40,154 bases of DNA, from positions 1 to 40,154 of the forward strand of contig CAZPQN010000022.1 in assembly GCA_964588795.1 (NCBI GenBank), read 5' to 3'. This stretch comes from CAZPQN01 sp964588795. Its GTDB lineage: Bacteria > Fidelibacterota > UBA2242. The notes beneath the pieces are model-generated. The model saw nothing but the letters and a program-made list of their open reading frames with translations. It did not search any database and was not told where the DNA came from. A program made the position numbers and the translations under genes. This document shows, one piece after another, positions 15,688 to 23,941 of the stretch. Position 1 is the stretch's first letter, and each line of letters opens with the position of its first letter.

Positions 15688-16989
15688 TTATTTAGGCCGG
15701 GTGCCAAAGGACTGTAAAATGCGATCTTCATTAAAATAGTGAACATTTATATGGTCGACTTTTAAAGCTTCGCAATAAGGCAGCTCAAGTTTATATTCAA
15801 ATTCCAAATCACTATTGTTCAGTTGAATTCGCACCTCTCGGGCTGCGACATGGATATTGAACAGTGGCTTGAACTGGCTGACATATAAAAAGCGGGAATC
15901 CACAGGCAGACTTTTGCCAAAACCCTGAGGTACATCCACAACCATAAAGATTAAATTGTCCTGTTTATCTAAAAATTTCAAGAGGGGAAAAACGCGTAAT
16001 TTGCCCGTACTGATCAAATCTAATACTTCCCGACCGAAGACGTATTTATCGGCATTGTAGACGTATTCCACATACCCCGATTGGATATTTTTTAATTCAT
16101 AAGGCAGAGTCTGGAGCATTTCCTGGATTAATTCCCGTCTTAAGGTGTACTTGACTTTCAGATTGATTTTTAACCGTTCTTCGTCGAGCGCATCTCGTCT
16201 AAATACCGGATCGCTTATCTCGACCTGGTAGGGATTGACGATGATACGGTCGAGAACATTGATAAAATTAGCGGCCAGCGAAACAGGCGTATCAAATTTT
16301 TTCAGGATGTTTACCTGTTCCTGGTCAGTATAATCAGTGCGTAGTCTGCTGGGTGGTTCTTCGGAGGTTTTTCCGGACCGGTAACCATCGGAAAGTTTTT
16401 CGAGTTCGAAAGTAATTTTCCGGGTCGCGGCGGCGGTCTCGCCGTATTTTGCTAACTGTCTACTCAGTTCCAGCGATAAGGTATCAGATCCTGTTCTTTT
16501 GGGGGGACTTACGATTTGCTTCTGTTCGGCCGGCGGCAGTGCGATTTTGAGTAAATCAATTACACTTTTATTGACTGATTCGATAACCTTGGCAAGATCG
16601 GTCGTGGTCTCGGTGACTTTTTTATTACCTGAAGGTTTCCAGGTACTCATATCGGTCAACTGCAGTTCGATTTCGAATTTTTCACTCACCCGTTTAAAAC
16701 TGCCGGTCAGGATGAAATTCTTGCGAGTTTGTTGCTGTGCTTCTTTTTTTACCTGCTCAATGGTTCGGTCCAGGTTGACTGTCCGCTGAACATTGATAGG
16801 GTAATTCTGATGGCAATAATCCGCTATAAAATCAACAAATCCCTCCCTGAGCCAGTCAATTTCCGGATCCGCCAGGTAATTATCGAAGGATAAGATAAAA
16901 AGATTTAGCGGTGCAGGTTCAGATACTTGCTGGGCAATTAAAAACGAAGTCATTACCAGGCCTGACAAAACCAGTCGTTGAATTCTCAT
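15688..16989 (-). CDS. Exported protein with TolB-N/FlgO-like N-terminal domain
   Basis: The 433-residue protein has a signal peptide (MRIQRLVLSGLVMTSFLIAQ). After it, LNLFILSFDNYLADPEIDWL and REGFVDFIADYCHQN match the pattern of TolB N-terminal, CsgG and FlgO domains, which begin with a strand and xxPFxN, then a WLxxGL helix. The NFILTGSFKRVSEKFEIELQ segment completes this domain at about residue 115. Residues 150-230 are helical and polar; 240-433 contain mixed strands of unknown fold (VKYTLRRELIQEML, FNIHVAAREVRIQL). It probably acts in the periplasm. The ATG has GAGGGG 5-6 bases upstream. A 34-codon ORF lies just before it, and the response regulator follows after 69-78 bases. The function is not known. 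Confidence 0.75.
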   Translation of the reverse strand: MRIQRLVLSGLVMTSFLIAQQVSEPAPLNLFILSFDNYLADPEIDWLREGFVDFIADYCHQNYPINVQRTVNLDRTIEQVKKEAQQQTRKNFILTGSFKRVSEKFEIELQLTDMSTWKPSGNKKVTETTTDLAKVIESVNKSVIDLLKIALPPAEQKQIVSPPKRTGSDTLSLELSRQLAKYGETAAATRKITFELEKLSDGYRSGKTSEEPPSRLRTDYTDQEQVNILKKFDTPVSLAANFINVLDRIIVNPYQVEISDPVFRRDALDEERLKINLKVKYTLRRELIQEMLQTLPYELKNIQSGYVEYVYNADKYVFGREVLDLISTGKLRVFPLLKFLDKQDNLIFMVVDVPQGFGKSLPVDSRFLYVSQFKPLFNIHVAAREVRIQLNNSDLEFEYKLELPYCEALKVDHINVHYFNEDRILQSFGTRPK

Positions 16990-17002
16990 ACCGTCCCCTC
17001 AA

Positions 17003-17107
17003 TCAAATAAACCAAGTTTCTTGCGTCCCGCATTCTACCATTTTTAACCGTGGATATGTTTCCCAATGTGCTAATCGCTCAATCAACCTTTGCTTAAAAT
17101 TCTTCAT
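17003..17107 (-). CDS. Small ORF of 34 codons upstream of the TolB-N-like gene
   Basis: An ATG at 17107 follows a good AGAGGA sequence at about 6-base spacing and opens a 34-codon frame starting MKNFKQRLIERLAHWETYP and ending ECGTQETWFI. The stop lies 13 bases before the start of the TolB-N-like gene, whose ribosome binding site falls in the gap. The peptide is basic and probably helical, with three tryptophan or histidine-rich turns, and has no signal sequence. It could be a small protein or a leader peptide controlling the downstream gene. It matches no family I know, and the ORF is short enough to be chance. Confidence 0.35.
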   Translation of the reverse strand: MKNFKQRLIERLAHWETYPRLKMVECGTQETWFI

Positions 17108-17153
17108 TATTTTCCTCTAAAGCAAGGTTTTTAAAGAATAGACGTTACGACAT

Positions 17154-17927
17154 TTAAAATGCGATTTTCAAACTTATTGGGCAGTGATCCGAGCCCATAA
17201 CATCTTTTAAAATGCCGGCGGATAAAACCGCGGAGCGGAAGGTTTTATTGACAAAGAAATAGTCAATCCGCCATCCAATATTCCGTTCCCGGGCGTGGGT
17301 CAAAGGCGACCACCAGGTATAATTGCCGGCGCTATTGTCAAACAGCCGGAAAGTATCATAATAACCCTGCGCCAGGAATTGATCAATCCAGGCGCGTTCC
17401 TCCGGGAGGAAGCCTGAAATCATAGCATTCTGTCGGGGATGGGAAAGATCTATTTCAGTATGGGCGGTGTTGACGTCCCCGCCGATAATTACATTTTTCC
17501 CTTCACGGATGAAGCGATTGACCACCGTTTGGAATGCGTCATAAAATTCGAGTTTATATTTAAGTCGTTCGTCCGACATTTGCCCGTTAGGAAAATAGAT
17601 ATTCAAAAGATTGAAGACCGGGAATTCGGCAATGATTATGCGTCCCTCACTATCGAACCTATCTATACCAAATCCAAAAGATATTTGCTGGGGTGGCAGT
17701 TTGGTGTAAAGAGCGACTCCACTATATCCCTTGCGTATTGCAGAAGAGTAATATACATGATAACCAGGTATATTGAGCAGGTCATCAGGCAATTGCTCCG
17801 GTTGGGCTTTAGTTTCCTGCAGGCATACAATGTCTGGATTTTCTTGCTTTAGCCACGTTAAAAATCCCTTGCCGTAGATAGATCGCAAACCATTGACGTT
17901 CCAGGATATCAGGGTCAGTTTTTGCAT
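17154..17927 (-). CDS. xth: Exodeoxyribonuclease III / AP endonuclease
   Basis: This enzyme cuts DNA at abasic sites and trims 3' ends in base excision repair. The 257 residues match the ExoA/XthA family. Visible motifs are SWNVNGLRS with the metal-binding Asn, LQETKAQ with the catalytic Glu, YFPNGQMSDERL, GGDVNTAHTEIDL with the Asp and Asn pair, WRIDYFFV and the terminal GSDHCPI. The ATG overlaps the stop of an 18-codon frame and has only a weak GGCTGGA site. It lies 95 bases after dxs with no clear terminator between them; a TATAAT at 17945-17950 lacks a convincing -35 partner. Confidence 0.96.
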   Translation of the reverse strand: MQKLTLISWNVNGLRSIYGKGFLTWLKQENPDIVCLQETKAQPEQLPDDLLNIPGYHVYYSSAIRKGYSGVALYTKLPPQQISFGFGIDRFDSEGRIIIAEFPVFNLLNIYFPNGQMSDERLKYKLEFYDAFQTVVNRFIREGKNVIIGGDVNTAHTEIDLSHPRQNAMISGFLPEERAWIDQFLAQGYYDTFRLFDNSAGNYTWWSPLTHARERNIGWRIDYFFVNKTFRSAVLSAGILKDVMGSDHCPISLKIAF

Positions 17928-18022
17928 TAATTCCAGCCTAAAAAATTATATCTCGTCGAATTGTTTTCTTGGAGCAATTTCATTACCAACTTTGGGTTTG
18001 ATCCTTAAGCGTTTTCCTTGCT

Positions 18023-19924
18023 TTAAGCCTGATTCGGTTGCGCTGCAAATTTAATGATTCGCTCTGCCAACGTACCAGCCGTCAAACCTAATTTTTCGAG
18101 TATCAGGTGTCGGGCCCCTTGTTCGATAAAACGATCCGGAATAGCGCAATACAGTAATCTGTTTCTGCACCCTTTAAGGGCGATTTCCCGGGCGATGACG
18201 GTGCCCAAGCCCCCCTGTTCACTGTTTTCTTCGACAACCACGATCAGGGAATGAGTCTGTAGAATTTGAGCTAACAAAGCCTTGTCGTACGGTTTGATAT
18301 AAAGGGCATGGACTATAGTCGGAGAGCTATGTTTCTGTTCGATAATACAACTTGCGTCGAGTGCCACATTCGACATCGGACCTACGCTGATAATGGCGAT
18401 TCGCTCACCTTCTTTGAGTATTTTCCATTTGCCTACTTCGACCGTCTCAGGCTTTTTCCCCTCGGTAAATTCCGAACAGTGATCTTTGGGATAACGAATT
18501 GCAAACGGCCCCGGTTTTAAACGCATGGCGGTAAAAATCAAGTCACGCAGTTCGTCACCGGTTCGGGGTGCGGTGACAATCAGGTTTGGAATAGACGACA
18601 AATAACTGAGGTCGAAATTCCCATGATGCGTCGGACCGTCTTCCCCGACAATGCCAGCCCGATCGAGTACGAAAATAACCGGCAAATTTTGTAACGCCAC
18701 GTCATGCACAATCTGGTCGTAAGCTCGCTGTAAAAAAGTGGAATAGATGGCAACGACTGGTTGAAAGCCGCTTGCGGCTAATCCTGCGGCGAAAGTCACG
18801 GCATGTTCTTCGGCTATTCCGACGTCGTAGTAGCGGGTTGGAAAAAGGTGCGAATATTCCACCAGCCCGGTGCCTTCCGCCATCGCCGCCGTAATGAAAA
18901 TAGCCTTATCGAATTGCGCCGCCATTTCACAGGCAATTTTGCCGAAAGCATATAAAAACGGCGGCGTGAGTGTCGAACTTTGATCGATACAGGATTCCGC
19001 GGGACGAGGACTTATCCCATGATATTTAGTAGGATCAATCTCGGCACTCGATAAACCCTTTCCCTTCTGCGTGATTACGTGCAAAAGGACCGGGTACTGG
19101 AGATTTTTAATATTGTTGAGGGTAGTGATCAGTTGGGGAATATTATGGCCATCCACCGGGCCGTAATACCGGAAACCAAATTCCTCGAACAGGATACCGG
19201 GTGCTAAAAAATTCTTCAACGATTCTAACAATTTTCTTCCGATTTTCCGCAACACCGATGTACCGCGCGGCAGTAAGGCCAGCGTATTCCAGACCTGGTT
19301 TTTGAAATTGAGGTACTCCGGACTGGTAACAATGCGTGTGAAGTAGTTCGACATCGCTCCGACGTTGCGGGAAATAGACATCTCGTTATCGTTTAAGATG
19401 ACTAAAAATTGCTTATTGATATTATAGGCATTATTCAACCCTTCATAAGCCAAGCCACCGGTAAAAGAGCCATCACCGATAATTGCACAGACGCGATAAT
19501 TGGCGCCACTAAGGTCACGGGCAGAGGCAATGCCGACTGCAGCTGATATCGAAGTACTGGCGTGTCCAGCCCCGAAAACGTCATATTCGCTTTCCGTAAT
19601 TTTGCAAAAGCCACTGATGCCACCGTATTGGCGAATATTTTTTATGGCCTCCTTGCGGCCGGTGAGAATTTTATGTCCGTAAGCCTGGTGCCCCACGTCC
19701 CAGATTAATTTATCCGTCGGAGTATTGAAAACGTAATGCAAGGCAATCGTCAGATCCACCGCTCCCAAGCTCGGTGCCAAATGCCCACCGGTTTTGGTAA
19801 TCGTCTCAATAATATACTCCCTGACTTCCTTGCTCAATCCGATCAGTTCAGAAACGGATAACTTCCGCAGGTCCGCGGGAAAATCAACCCTGCTTAAAAT
19901 CGGATATTTATCTGGCGTAGTCAT
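18023..19924 (-). CDS. dxs: 1-deoxy-D-xylulose-5-phosphate synthase
   Basis: Dxs condenses pyruvate with glyceraldehyde-3-phosphate, using thiamine diphosphate, in the first step of the MEP isoprenoid pathway. The 633 residues are standard. The substrate-proximal histidine is in GGHLAPSLGAVDL, the thiamine diphosphate motif runs from GDGSFTGG to NDNEMSIS, the catalytic Glu is in AEEHAVTFAAGLA, and the transketolase C domain contains RYPKDHC and EENSEQGGLGT. The ATG overlaps the pdxT stop by 4 bases. Another MEP enzyme, ispH, is encoded four genes upstream. DXP also feeds thiamine synthesis, but the PdxST route encoded beside it does not use DXP. Confidence 0.98.
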   Translation of the reverse strand: MTTPDKYPILSRVDFPADLRKLSVSELIGLSKEVREYIIETITKTGGHLAPSLGAVDLTIALHYVFNTPTDKLIWDVGHQAYGHKILTGRKEAIKNIRQYGGISGFCKITESEYDVFGAGHASTSISAAVGIASARDLSGANYRVCAIIGDGSFTGGLAYEGLNNAYNINKQFLVILNDNEMSISRNVGAMSNYFTRIVTSPEYLNFKNQVWNTLALLPRGTSVLRKIGRKLLESLKNFLAPGILFEEFGFRYYGPVDGHNIPQLITTLNNIKNLQYPVLLHVITQKGKGLSSAEIDPTKYHGISPRPAESCIDQSSTLTPPFLYAFGKIACEMAAQFDKAIFITAAMAEGTGLVEYSHLFPTRYYDVGIAEEHAVTFAAGLAASGFQPVVAIYSTFLQRAYDQIVHDVALQNLPVIFVLDRAGIVGEDGPTHHGNFDLSYLSSIPNLIVTAPRTGDELRDLIFTAMRLKPGPFAIRYPKDHCSEFTEGKKPETVEVGKWKILKEGERIAIISVGPMSNVALDASCIIEQKHSSPTIVHALYIKPYDKALLAQILQTHSLIVVVEENSEQGGLGTVIAREIALKGCRNRLLYCAIPDRFIEQGARHLILEKLGLTAGTLAERIIKFAAQPNQA

Positions 19925-20493
19925 TCAGATAGCATCCGCACAAAGTATTCGTGGATTCGGGTATCACTAGTCAATTCAGGGTGAAAAGTGGCGACGAGGT
20001 CGCGGTTGTATTTCACCATAACGATTTCGTCGTTTAATTTTCCCAGCACTGTCACTTGCTGTTCCAGCACCTTTAGCTTCGGAGCACGAATGAAAACTGC
20101 CGGAAATGGCTGCGGATCGTAAGCTAAATTAATCTCAGCCGTGAACGAATCGATCTGACGTCCATAAGCATTCCGAACGACACCGATAGGAACCCGGTTG
20201 AGCGGTGCAATGCGTGAGTCACCATGTTCCCGGGCTAACATGATAGCGCCGGCGCAGGTACCAAAAATTCCGCCGCGAAAATTGATTAACTGCTCGCGAA
20301 AAGCCATCTCCGCAATAAGTTTGGTCATAGTAGTCGATTCGCCGCCGGGTATGATTATACCCGTCAATCCTGCAATTTCTTCCGGATATTTTACTAGTAT
20401 AGTTTGAACACCCAGACGTTCGAGAATTTCTATATGTTTCTGAAAGGCGCCCTGTAGACCGAGGACGCCGATTTTAGGCTTTTTACAAGACAT
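19921..20493 (-). CDS. pdxT: Pyridoxal 5'-phosphate synthase glutaminase subunit
   Basis: PdxT hydrolyses glutamine and channels ammonia to PdxS, which builds pyridoxal phosphate. The 190-residue class I amidotransferase shows GVLGLQGAFQKHI at the N-terminus, PGGESTTMTKLI for the substrate loop, the nucleophile Cys80 in GTCAGAIML, and the catalytic His-Glu in TFHPELT. It starts 6 bases after pdxS, as expected for partners of one complex, and its stop overlaps the dxs start by 4 bases. All catalytic residues are present. Confidence 0.97.
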   Translation of the reverse strand: MSCKKPKIGVLGLQGAFQKHIEILERLGVQTILVKYPEEIAGLTGIIIPGGESTTMTKLIAEMAFREQLINFRGGIFGTCAGAIMLAREHGDSRIAPLNRVPIGVVRNAYGRQIDSFTAEINLAYDPQPFPAVFIRAPKLKVLEQQVTVLGKLNDEIVMVKYNRDLVATFHPELTSDTRIHEYFVRMLSE

Positions 20494-20499
20494 TATAAA

Positions 20500-21381
20500 T
20501 CACCAACCGCGTTTAGCCAGTCTTTCAGTCTCCGGAATTTCGGCAATATCCAGTCCCGGCATGGCTTCACCGAGGTCTGCGGAAATCTCGGCCAGTTTGG
20601 CGGGATCGTTGAAGTAGGTCGCCGCCAGGACGATGGCTTTGGCGCGCTTGGCTGGATCTTCAGACTTGAAAATTCCCGAACCGACAAATACCGATTCGGC
20701 CCCCAACTGCATCATCAGGGAAACGTCTGCGGGCGTCGCGATACCGCCCGCGGCGAAGTTCGGTACCGGTAGCTTACCCTTGCGACTTACCTGGCGTACA
20801 ATTTCGAAGGGCGCTCCCAATTTTTTCGCTTCGGCCATCAATTCGTCATCCCGTAAAGTCGTCAGACGGCGGATGCCATTTTGAACAATGCGCATATGGC
20901 GGACTGCCTCAACGATATTCCCCGTCCCGGCTTCACCCTTGGTTCGGATCATCGCCGCTCCTTCGCCGATACGCCGTAATGCTTCTCCCAAATCGCGACA
21001 ACCACAGACAAAAGGCACCTTGAAATCACTCTTCCAGATATGATTTTCCTCATCTGCGGGAGTCAACACTTCACTCTCATCAATAAAATCCACACCTAAT
21101 GATTCGAGAATCTGAGCTTCGGCAAAATGTCCAATCCGGCACTTCGCCATGACGGGAATCGAAACCGTATCCTGAATAGCTTTGATAACCTTGACTTTTG
21201 ACATGCGGGCAATGCCCCCGGCGGCTCGAATATCAGCGGGAATGCGTTCCAAGGCCATGACAGCCACCGCACCGGCATCTTCGGCGATCTTGGCCTGCTC
21301 CGGGGTCGTGACATCCATAATCACTCCACCCTTGAGCATTTCCGCTAAGCCAACCTTGACTTCAAACGAACCTTTGTCCAT
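20500..21381 (-). CDS. pdxS: Pyridoxal 5'-phosphate synthase lyase subunit
   Basis: PdxS (SNZ family) makes pyridoxal 5'-phosphate from ribose-5-phosphate, glyceraldehyde-3-phosphate and ammonia, forming a dodecamer decorated by PdxT. The 293 residues match the family. The Schiff-base lysine lies in VMAKCRIGHFAEAQ, with ALERIPADIR and IRTKGEAGTGN carrying other active-site residues. The ATG has AAGGAG 7 bases upstream, one of the best ribosome binding sites in the window, and is separated from ispH by 40 bases. It is followed directly by pdxT. Confidence 0.98.
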   Translation of the reverse strand: MDKGSFEVKVGLAEMLKGGVIMDVTTPEQAKIAEDAGAVAVMALERIPADIRAAGGIARMSKVKVIKAIQDTVSIPVMAKCRIGHFAEAQILESLGVDFIDESEVLTPADEENHIWKSDFKVPFVCGCRDLGEALRRIGEGAAMIRTKGEAGTGNIVEAVRHMRIVQNGIRRLTTLRDDELMAEAKKLGAPFEIVRQVSRKGKLPVPNFAAGGIATPADVSLMMQLGAESVFVGSGIFKSEDPAKRAKAIVLAATYFNDPAKLAEISADLGEAMPGLDIAEIPETERLAKRGW

Positions 21382-21421
21382 TGTCTATGCTCCTTAACTC
21401 TTATCGAAATTTACTAAAAAA

Positions 21422-22261
21422 TCACGGAATTGCGCTGAGTTTTTCAACTACCTTCTGCACAACCGTTTGCGGTGTGGAAGCCCCTGACGCTACTCCTACA
21501 GAACCGACATTTTGGAACCATTCATTATGCAGTTCGCTTTCATCCGAGACTAAATGTGTCCTGGGATTAATTGCCCGGGCAATTTGCGTTAGTCGGTTGG
21601 TATTGGCGCTGGATCGGGAACCCACGATAATCATAACGTCATTTGCCGCGGCAAGTTCCCGGATTTGCTTTTGGCGCTTACGAGTGGGTCGGCAAATCGT
21701 ATTCACAAATCGCAGATCTTCACTACGTTCAAGAATTTCCGCAACAATCGCCGTAGCTGTCTCGAGATTAAAGGTCGATTGCACGACGATACCGACCTTT
21801 TTGGCAAAGGATGTGTTGCAGACTTCTGCAACCGAACTTATGACCACAGCGTTTTTTACCTGACTGGCGATGGCTTCTACCTCTTCATGACTTTTATCGC
21901 CGAGGATGATTACCTGCCGTCCTTCCCGGTCGAGTTCCTTGACTATGCGATGGATTTCTCTGACTAACGGGCAGGTAGCATCTATTATGGTCAAACCGAG
22001 TTCGCGAGCTTTTTCCCAAACCGCAATCGGCGTGCCGTGCGAACGAAACAGTATCGGCGTTTTCTTAGCCACTTTATCCAAAGCATCGATGACGCTAACA
22101 CCTTTTTGCGCTAAATCCTGAATGACTATTTCATTGTGAACGATGTCACCCAACATCGCAACCGATTGATAGCGAGCGGTAGCATCTGCCGCCTTTTTAA
22201 GGGCGCTTTTCACGCCGGAACAGAAACCCACTTCCGATGATATATTTATTTTGAGTGCCAC
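21422..22261 (-). CDS. ispH: 4-hydroxy-3-methylbut-2-enyl diphosphate reductase
   Basis: IspH reduces HMBPP to IPP and DMAPP in the last MEP step with a [4Fe-4S] cluster. The 279 residues contain the three cluster cysteines in GFCSGVKSA, IDATCPLVREIH and NTICRPTRKRQ. The catalytic Glu lies before the middle one and histidines in DIVHNEIV and FRSHGTP. The start is GTG at 22261, overlapping the dcd stop by one base (TAGTG), which suggests translational coupling because the Shine-Dalgarno is weak. With dxs downstream, two MEP steps lie in this operon. Confidence 0.97.
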   Translation of the reverse strand: MALKINISSEVGFCSGVKSALKKAADATARYQSVAMLGDIVHNEIVIQDLAQKGVSVIDALDKVAKKTPILFRSHGTPIAVWEKARELGLTIIDATCPLVREIHRIVKELDREGRQVIILGDKSHEEVEAIASQVKNAVVISSVAEVCNTSFAKKVGIVVQSTFNLETATAIVAEILERSEDLRFVNTICRPTRKRQKQIRELAAANDVMIIVGSRSSANTNRLTQIARAINPRTHLVSDESELHNEWFQNVGSVGVASGASTPQTVVQKVVEKLSAIP

Positions 22262-22821
22262 TATTTCAAAATTTTCGCTGATGTTATGGTTTTTTGAGCC
22301 TGATACTTGCCTTTTTTATCGGCATAGGACGTTCGACAGGGTTCGTCACTTTCAAAAAACACGACCTGGGCAATACCTTCATTGGCGTAAATAATCACTG
22401 GTACTGGCGCAGTATTAGCAATGGCAATAGTTATAAAGCCCTCCCATTCCGGCTCCAGGGGTGTAACATTGACAATGATCCCACAGCGGGCGTAGGTACT
22501 TTTTCCAAAAGTGCAGGCTAATACCTGACGCGGAATCCGGAAGTATTCCAGACTGCGGGCTAAAACATAACTATTCGCCGGTATCTGACACCTGAGACCT
22601 TTGAATGGCTCGAAATAACTATCCGGGACATTTTTCGGATCAAGTACAGTCTCCGGAAATATTTTCAATAGCCTGAACTCGTCCGCGAGGCGCAAGTCAT
22701 ATCCGTATGCTGACAATCCAAAAGAAATGACGTTTTTACTTATCTGATCCCTGCTGAAAGGTTCGATCATCCTTTGGGCGAGCGCCATTTCTTCAATCCA
22801 CTGATCGGATTTGAGAGTCAT
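22261..22821 (-). CDS. dcd: dCTP deaminase/dUTPase-family protein with altered active site
   Basis: The family converts dCTP to dUTP or hydrolyses dUTP. This protein (187 residues from the chosen ATG at 22821, giving MTLKSDQWIEEMALAQRMIE) follows the 188-residue proteobacterial Dcd pattern throughout: SYGYDLRLADEF, GKSTYARCGIIVNVTPLE and IYANEGIAQVVFF. The dCTP-deaminase motif around the catalytic glutamate (Glu138 of E. coli, normally in WEGxxTLEFSN) reads EWEGFITIAIANT here, with Ala133 at that place. Codon GCC at 22423-22425 is unambiguous. The usual deaminase reaction should therefore fail, while dUTPases carry a small residue at this position. An in-frame ATG at 22830, 0 bases after the nrnA stop, is an alternative start. 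The family call is firm, the activity is not. Confidence 0.9.
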   Translation of the reverse strand: MTLKSDQWIEEMALAQRMIEPFSRDQISKNVISFGLSAYGYDLRLADEFRLLKIFPETVLDPKNVPDSYFEPFKGLRCQIPANSYVLARSLEYFRIPRQVLACTFGKSTYARCGIIVNVTPLEPEWEGFITIAIANTAPVPVIIYANEGIAQVVFFESDEPCRTSYADKKGKYQAQKTITSAKILK

Positions 22822-22830
22822 ACTTCCCAT

Positions 22831-23841
22831 CTATTTTTTCTGCTGATTAAATACCTCCCGCACTCTCGGCAAAACTCGTTCAAGCGCTGTCGTTAATGGT
22901 ACATCCAGTGCCAGTCCTGCCGCGAAGGGGTGCCCGCCTCCTCCTAATGAACGGGCGATGTCATTTACCGGAAAACGTCCCTTCGAACGAAAATTCATCC
23001 GCGTGCGTTGTGGGCCAACTTCAAGAAACATCATGGCAATTTCCACTCCTTTTATCGAACGCACAAAATCGGTAAATCCATCCACTTCATCAATAATTGC
23101 ATCGGCATCTTTGATTTGTTGAGCAGTCACCGTGAACCAGGCGAGTTGGCCGTTATACTCATAGTTGATTTCCTGTAAAATCATCCCCAGCAGTCTCATG
23201 CGCTGGGGACGATAATTTTCATAAACCGAACTGAAAATCACACCCGGTTGAATAGCATACTTAAGCAGATCAGCGGCCAAACGAAAGGCCACCCGATCAG
23301 TATTTTCAAATCGAAACGAGCCAGTGTCAGTCATCAGTCCCACATAGATGGCTTCGGCGATTCGCTTATCAAGAAAGGTCTTATTTATTTTTAATATTAA
23401 CCGGTAGATTAATACCACGGTTGCCGCAACCCTGGTATCAACTACGCTCAAAGAAAAAACCGTTTTATGGTTCGGATGGTGATCAAGGCAAATAGTTGGA
23501 AGATTCAGTTGGCGTAGTTCAATGCCTATTCTTCCCAGACGCTCGGCGTCACTAATATCAAGTACAAACAACAGATCATATTCTTGCAGAATCGAGTTAT
23601 GACGTTCCGGCCGATAAGTGTTAAAGATATGGTCACGGTTTAAAAAATCGTATTCGGTGGGTAGATTTGAGGAATTCAGGATAAAAGGACTTTTCCCCAT
23701 CCGTACCAGACAATAATACAGCGCGGCTTCGGCACCCAGAGCGTCACCATCCGGATTGACATGAGTGGATATCAAAATCCGGTCGCTCTGTTCTATCAGA
23801 GTAATGATTTCTTGCCAGGTTTTCTTCTCTTGGTAACTCAT
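22831..23841 (-). CDS. nrnA: Bifunctional oligoribonuclease / PAP phosphatase (DHH family)
   Basis: NrnA degrades short RNA oligonucleotides and dephosphorylates pAp. The 336 residues carry the DHH motifs NPDGDALGAE, LDISDAERLG, LDHHPNHKTVF and TDTGSFRFENT, and the DHHA1 substrate motif GGGHPFAAG near the end. All metal ligands are present. The ATG lacks a clear Shine-Dalgarno, and the 100 bases between it and the aldehyde dehydrogenase stop contain no obvious promoter or terminator. It begins the run nrnA-dcd-ispH-pdxS-pdxT-dxs, in which gaps are 0-40 bases. Confidence 0.95.
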   Translation of the reverse strand: MSYQEKKTWQEIITLIEQSDRILISTHVNPDGDALGAEAALYYCLVRMGKSPFILNSSNLPTEYDFLNRDHIFNTYRPERHNSILQEYDLLFVLDISDAERLGRIGIELRQLNLPTICLDHHPNHKTVFSLSVVDTRVAATVVLIYRLILKINKTFLDKRIAEAIYVGLMTDTGSFRFENTDRVAFRLAADLLKYAIQPGVIFSSVYENYRPQRMRLLGMILQEINYEYNGQLAWFTVTAQQIKDADAIIDEVDGFTDFVRSIKGVEIAMMFLEVGPQRTRMNFRSKGRFPVNDIARSLGGGGHPFAAGLALDVPLTTALERVLPRVREVFNQQKK

Positions 23842-23941
23842 AAAAATGAACGCGAAATTTAAATCAATTGCCCTTCATGTCAAAGCATCGGAACTGCAAA
23901 AGTTCATTGGTGGTCAGGCACAAGGCAAACATTTTCTCTAC

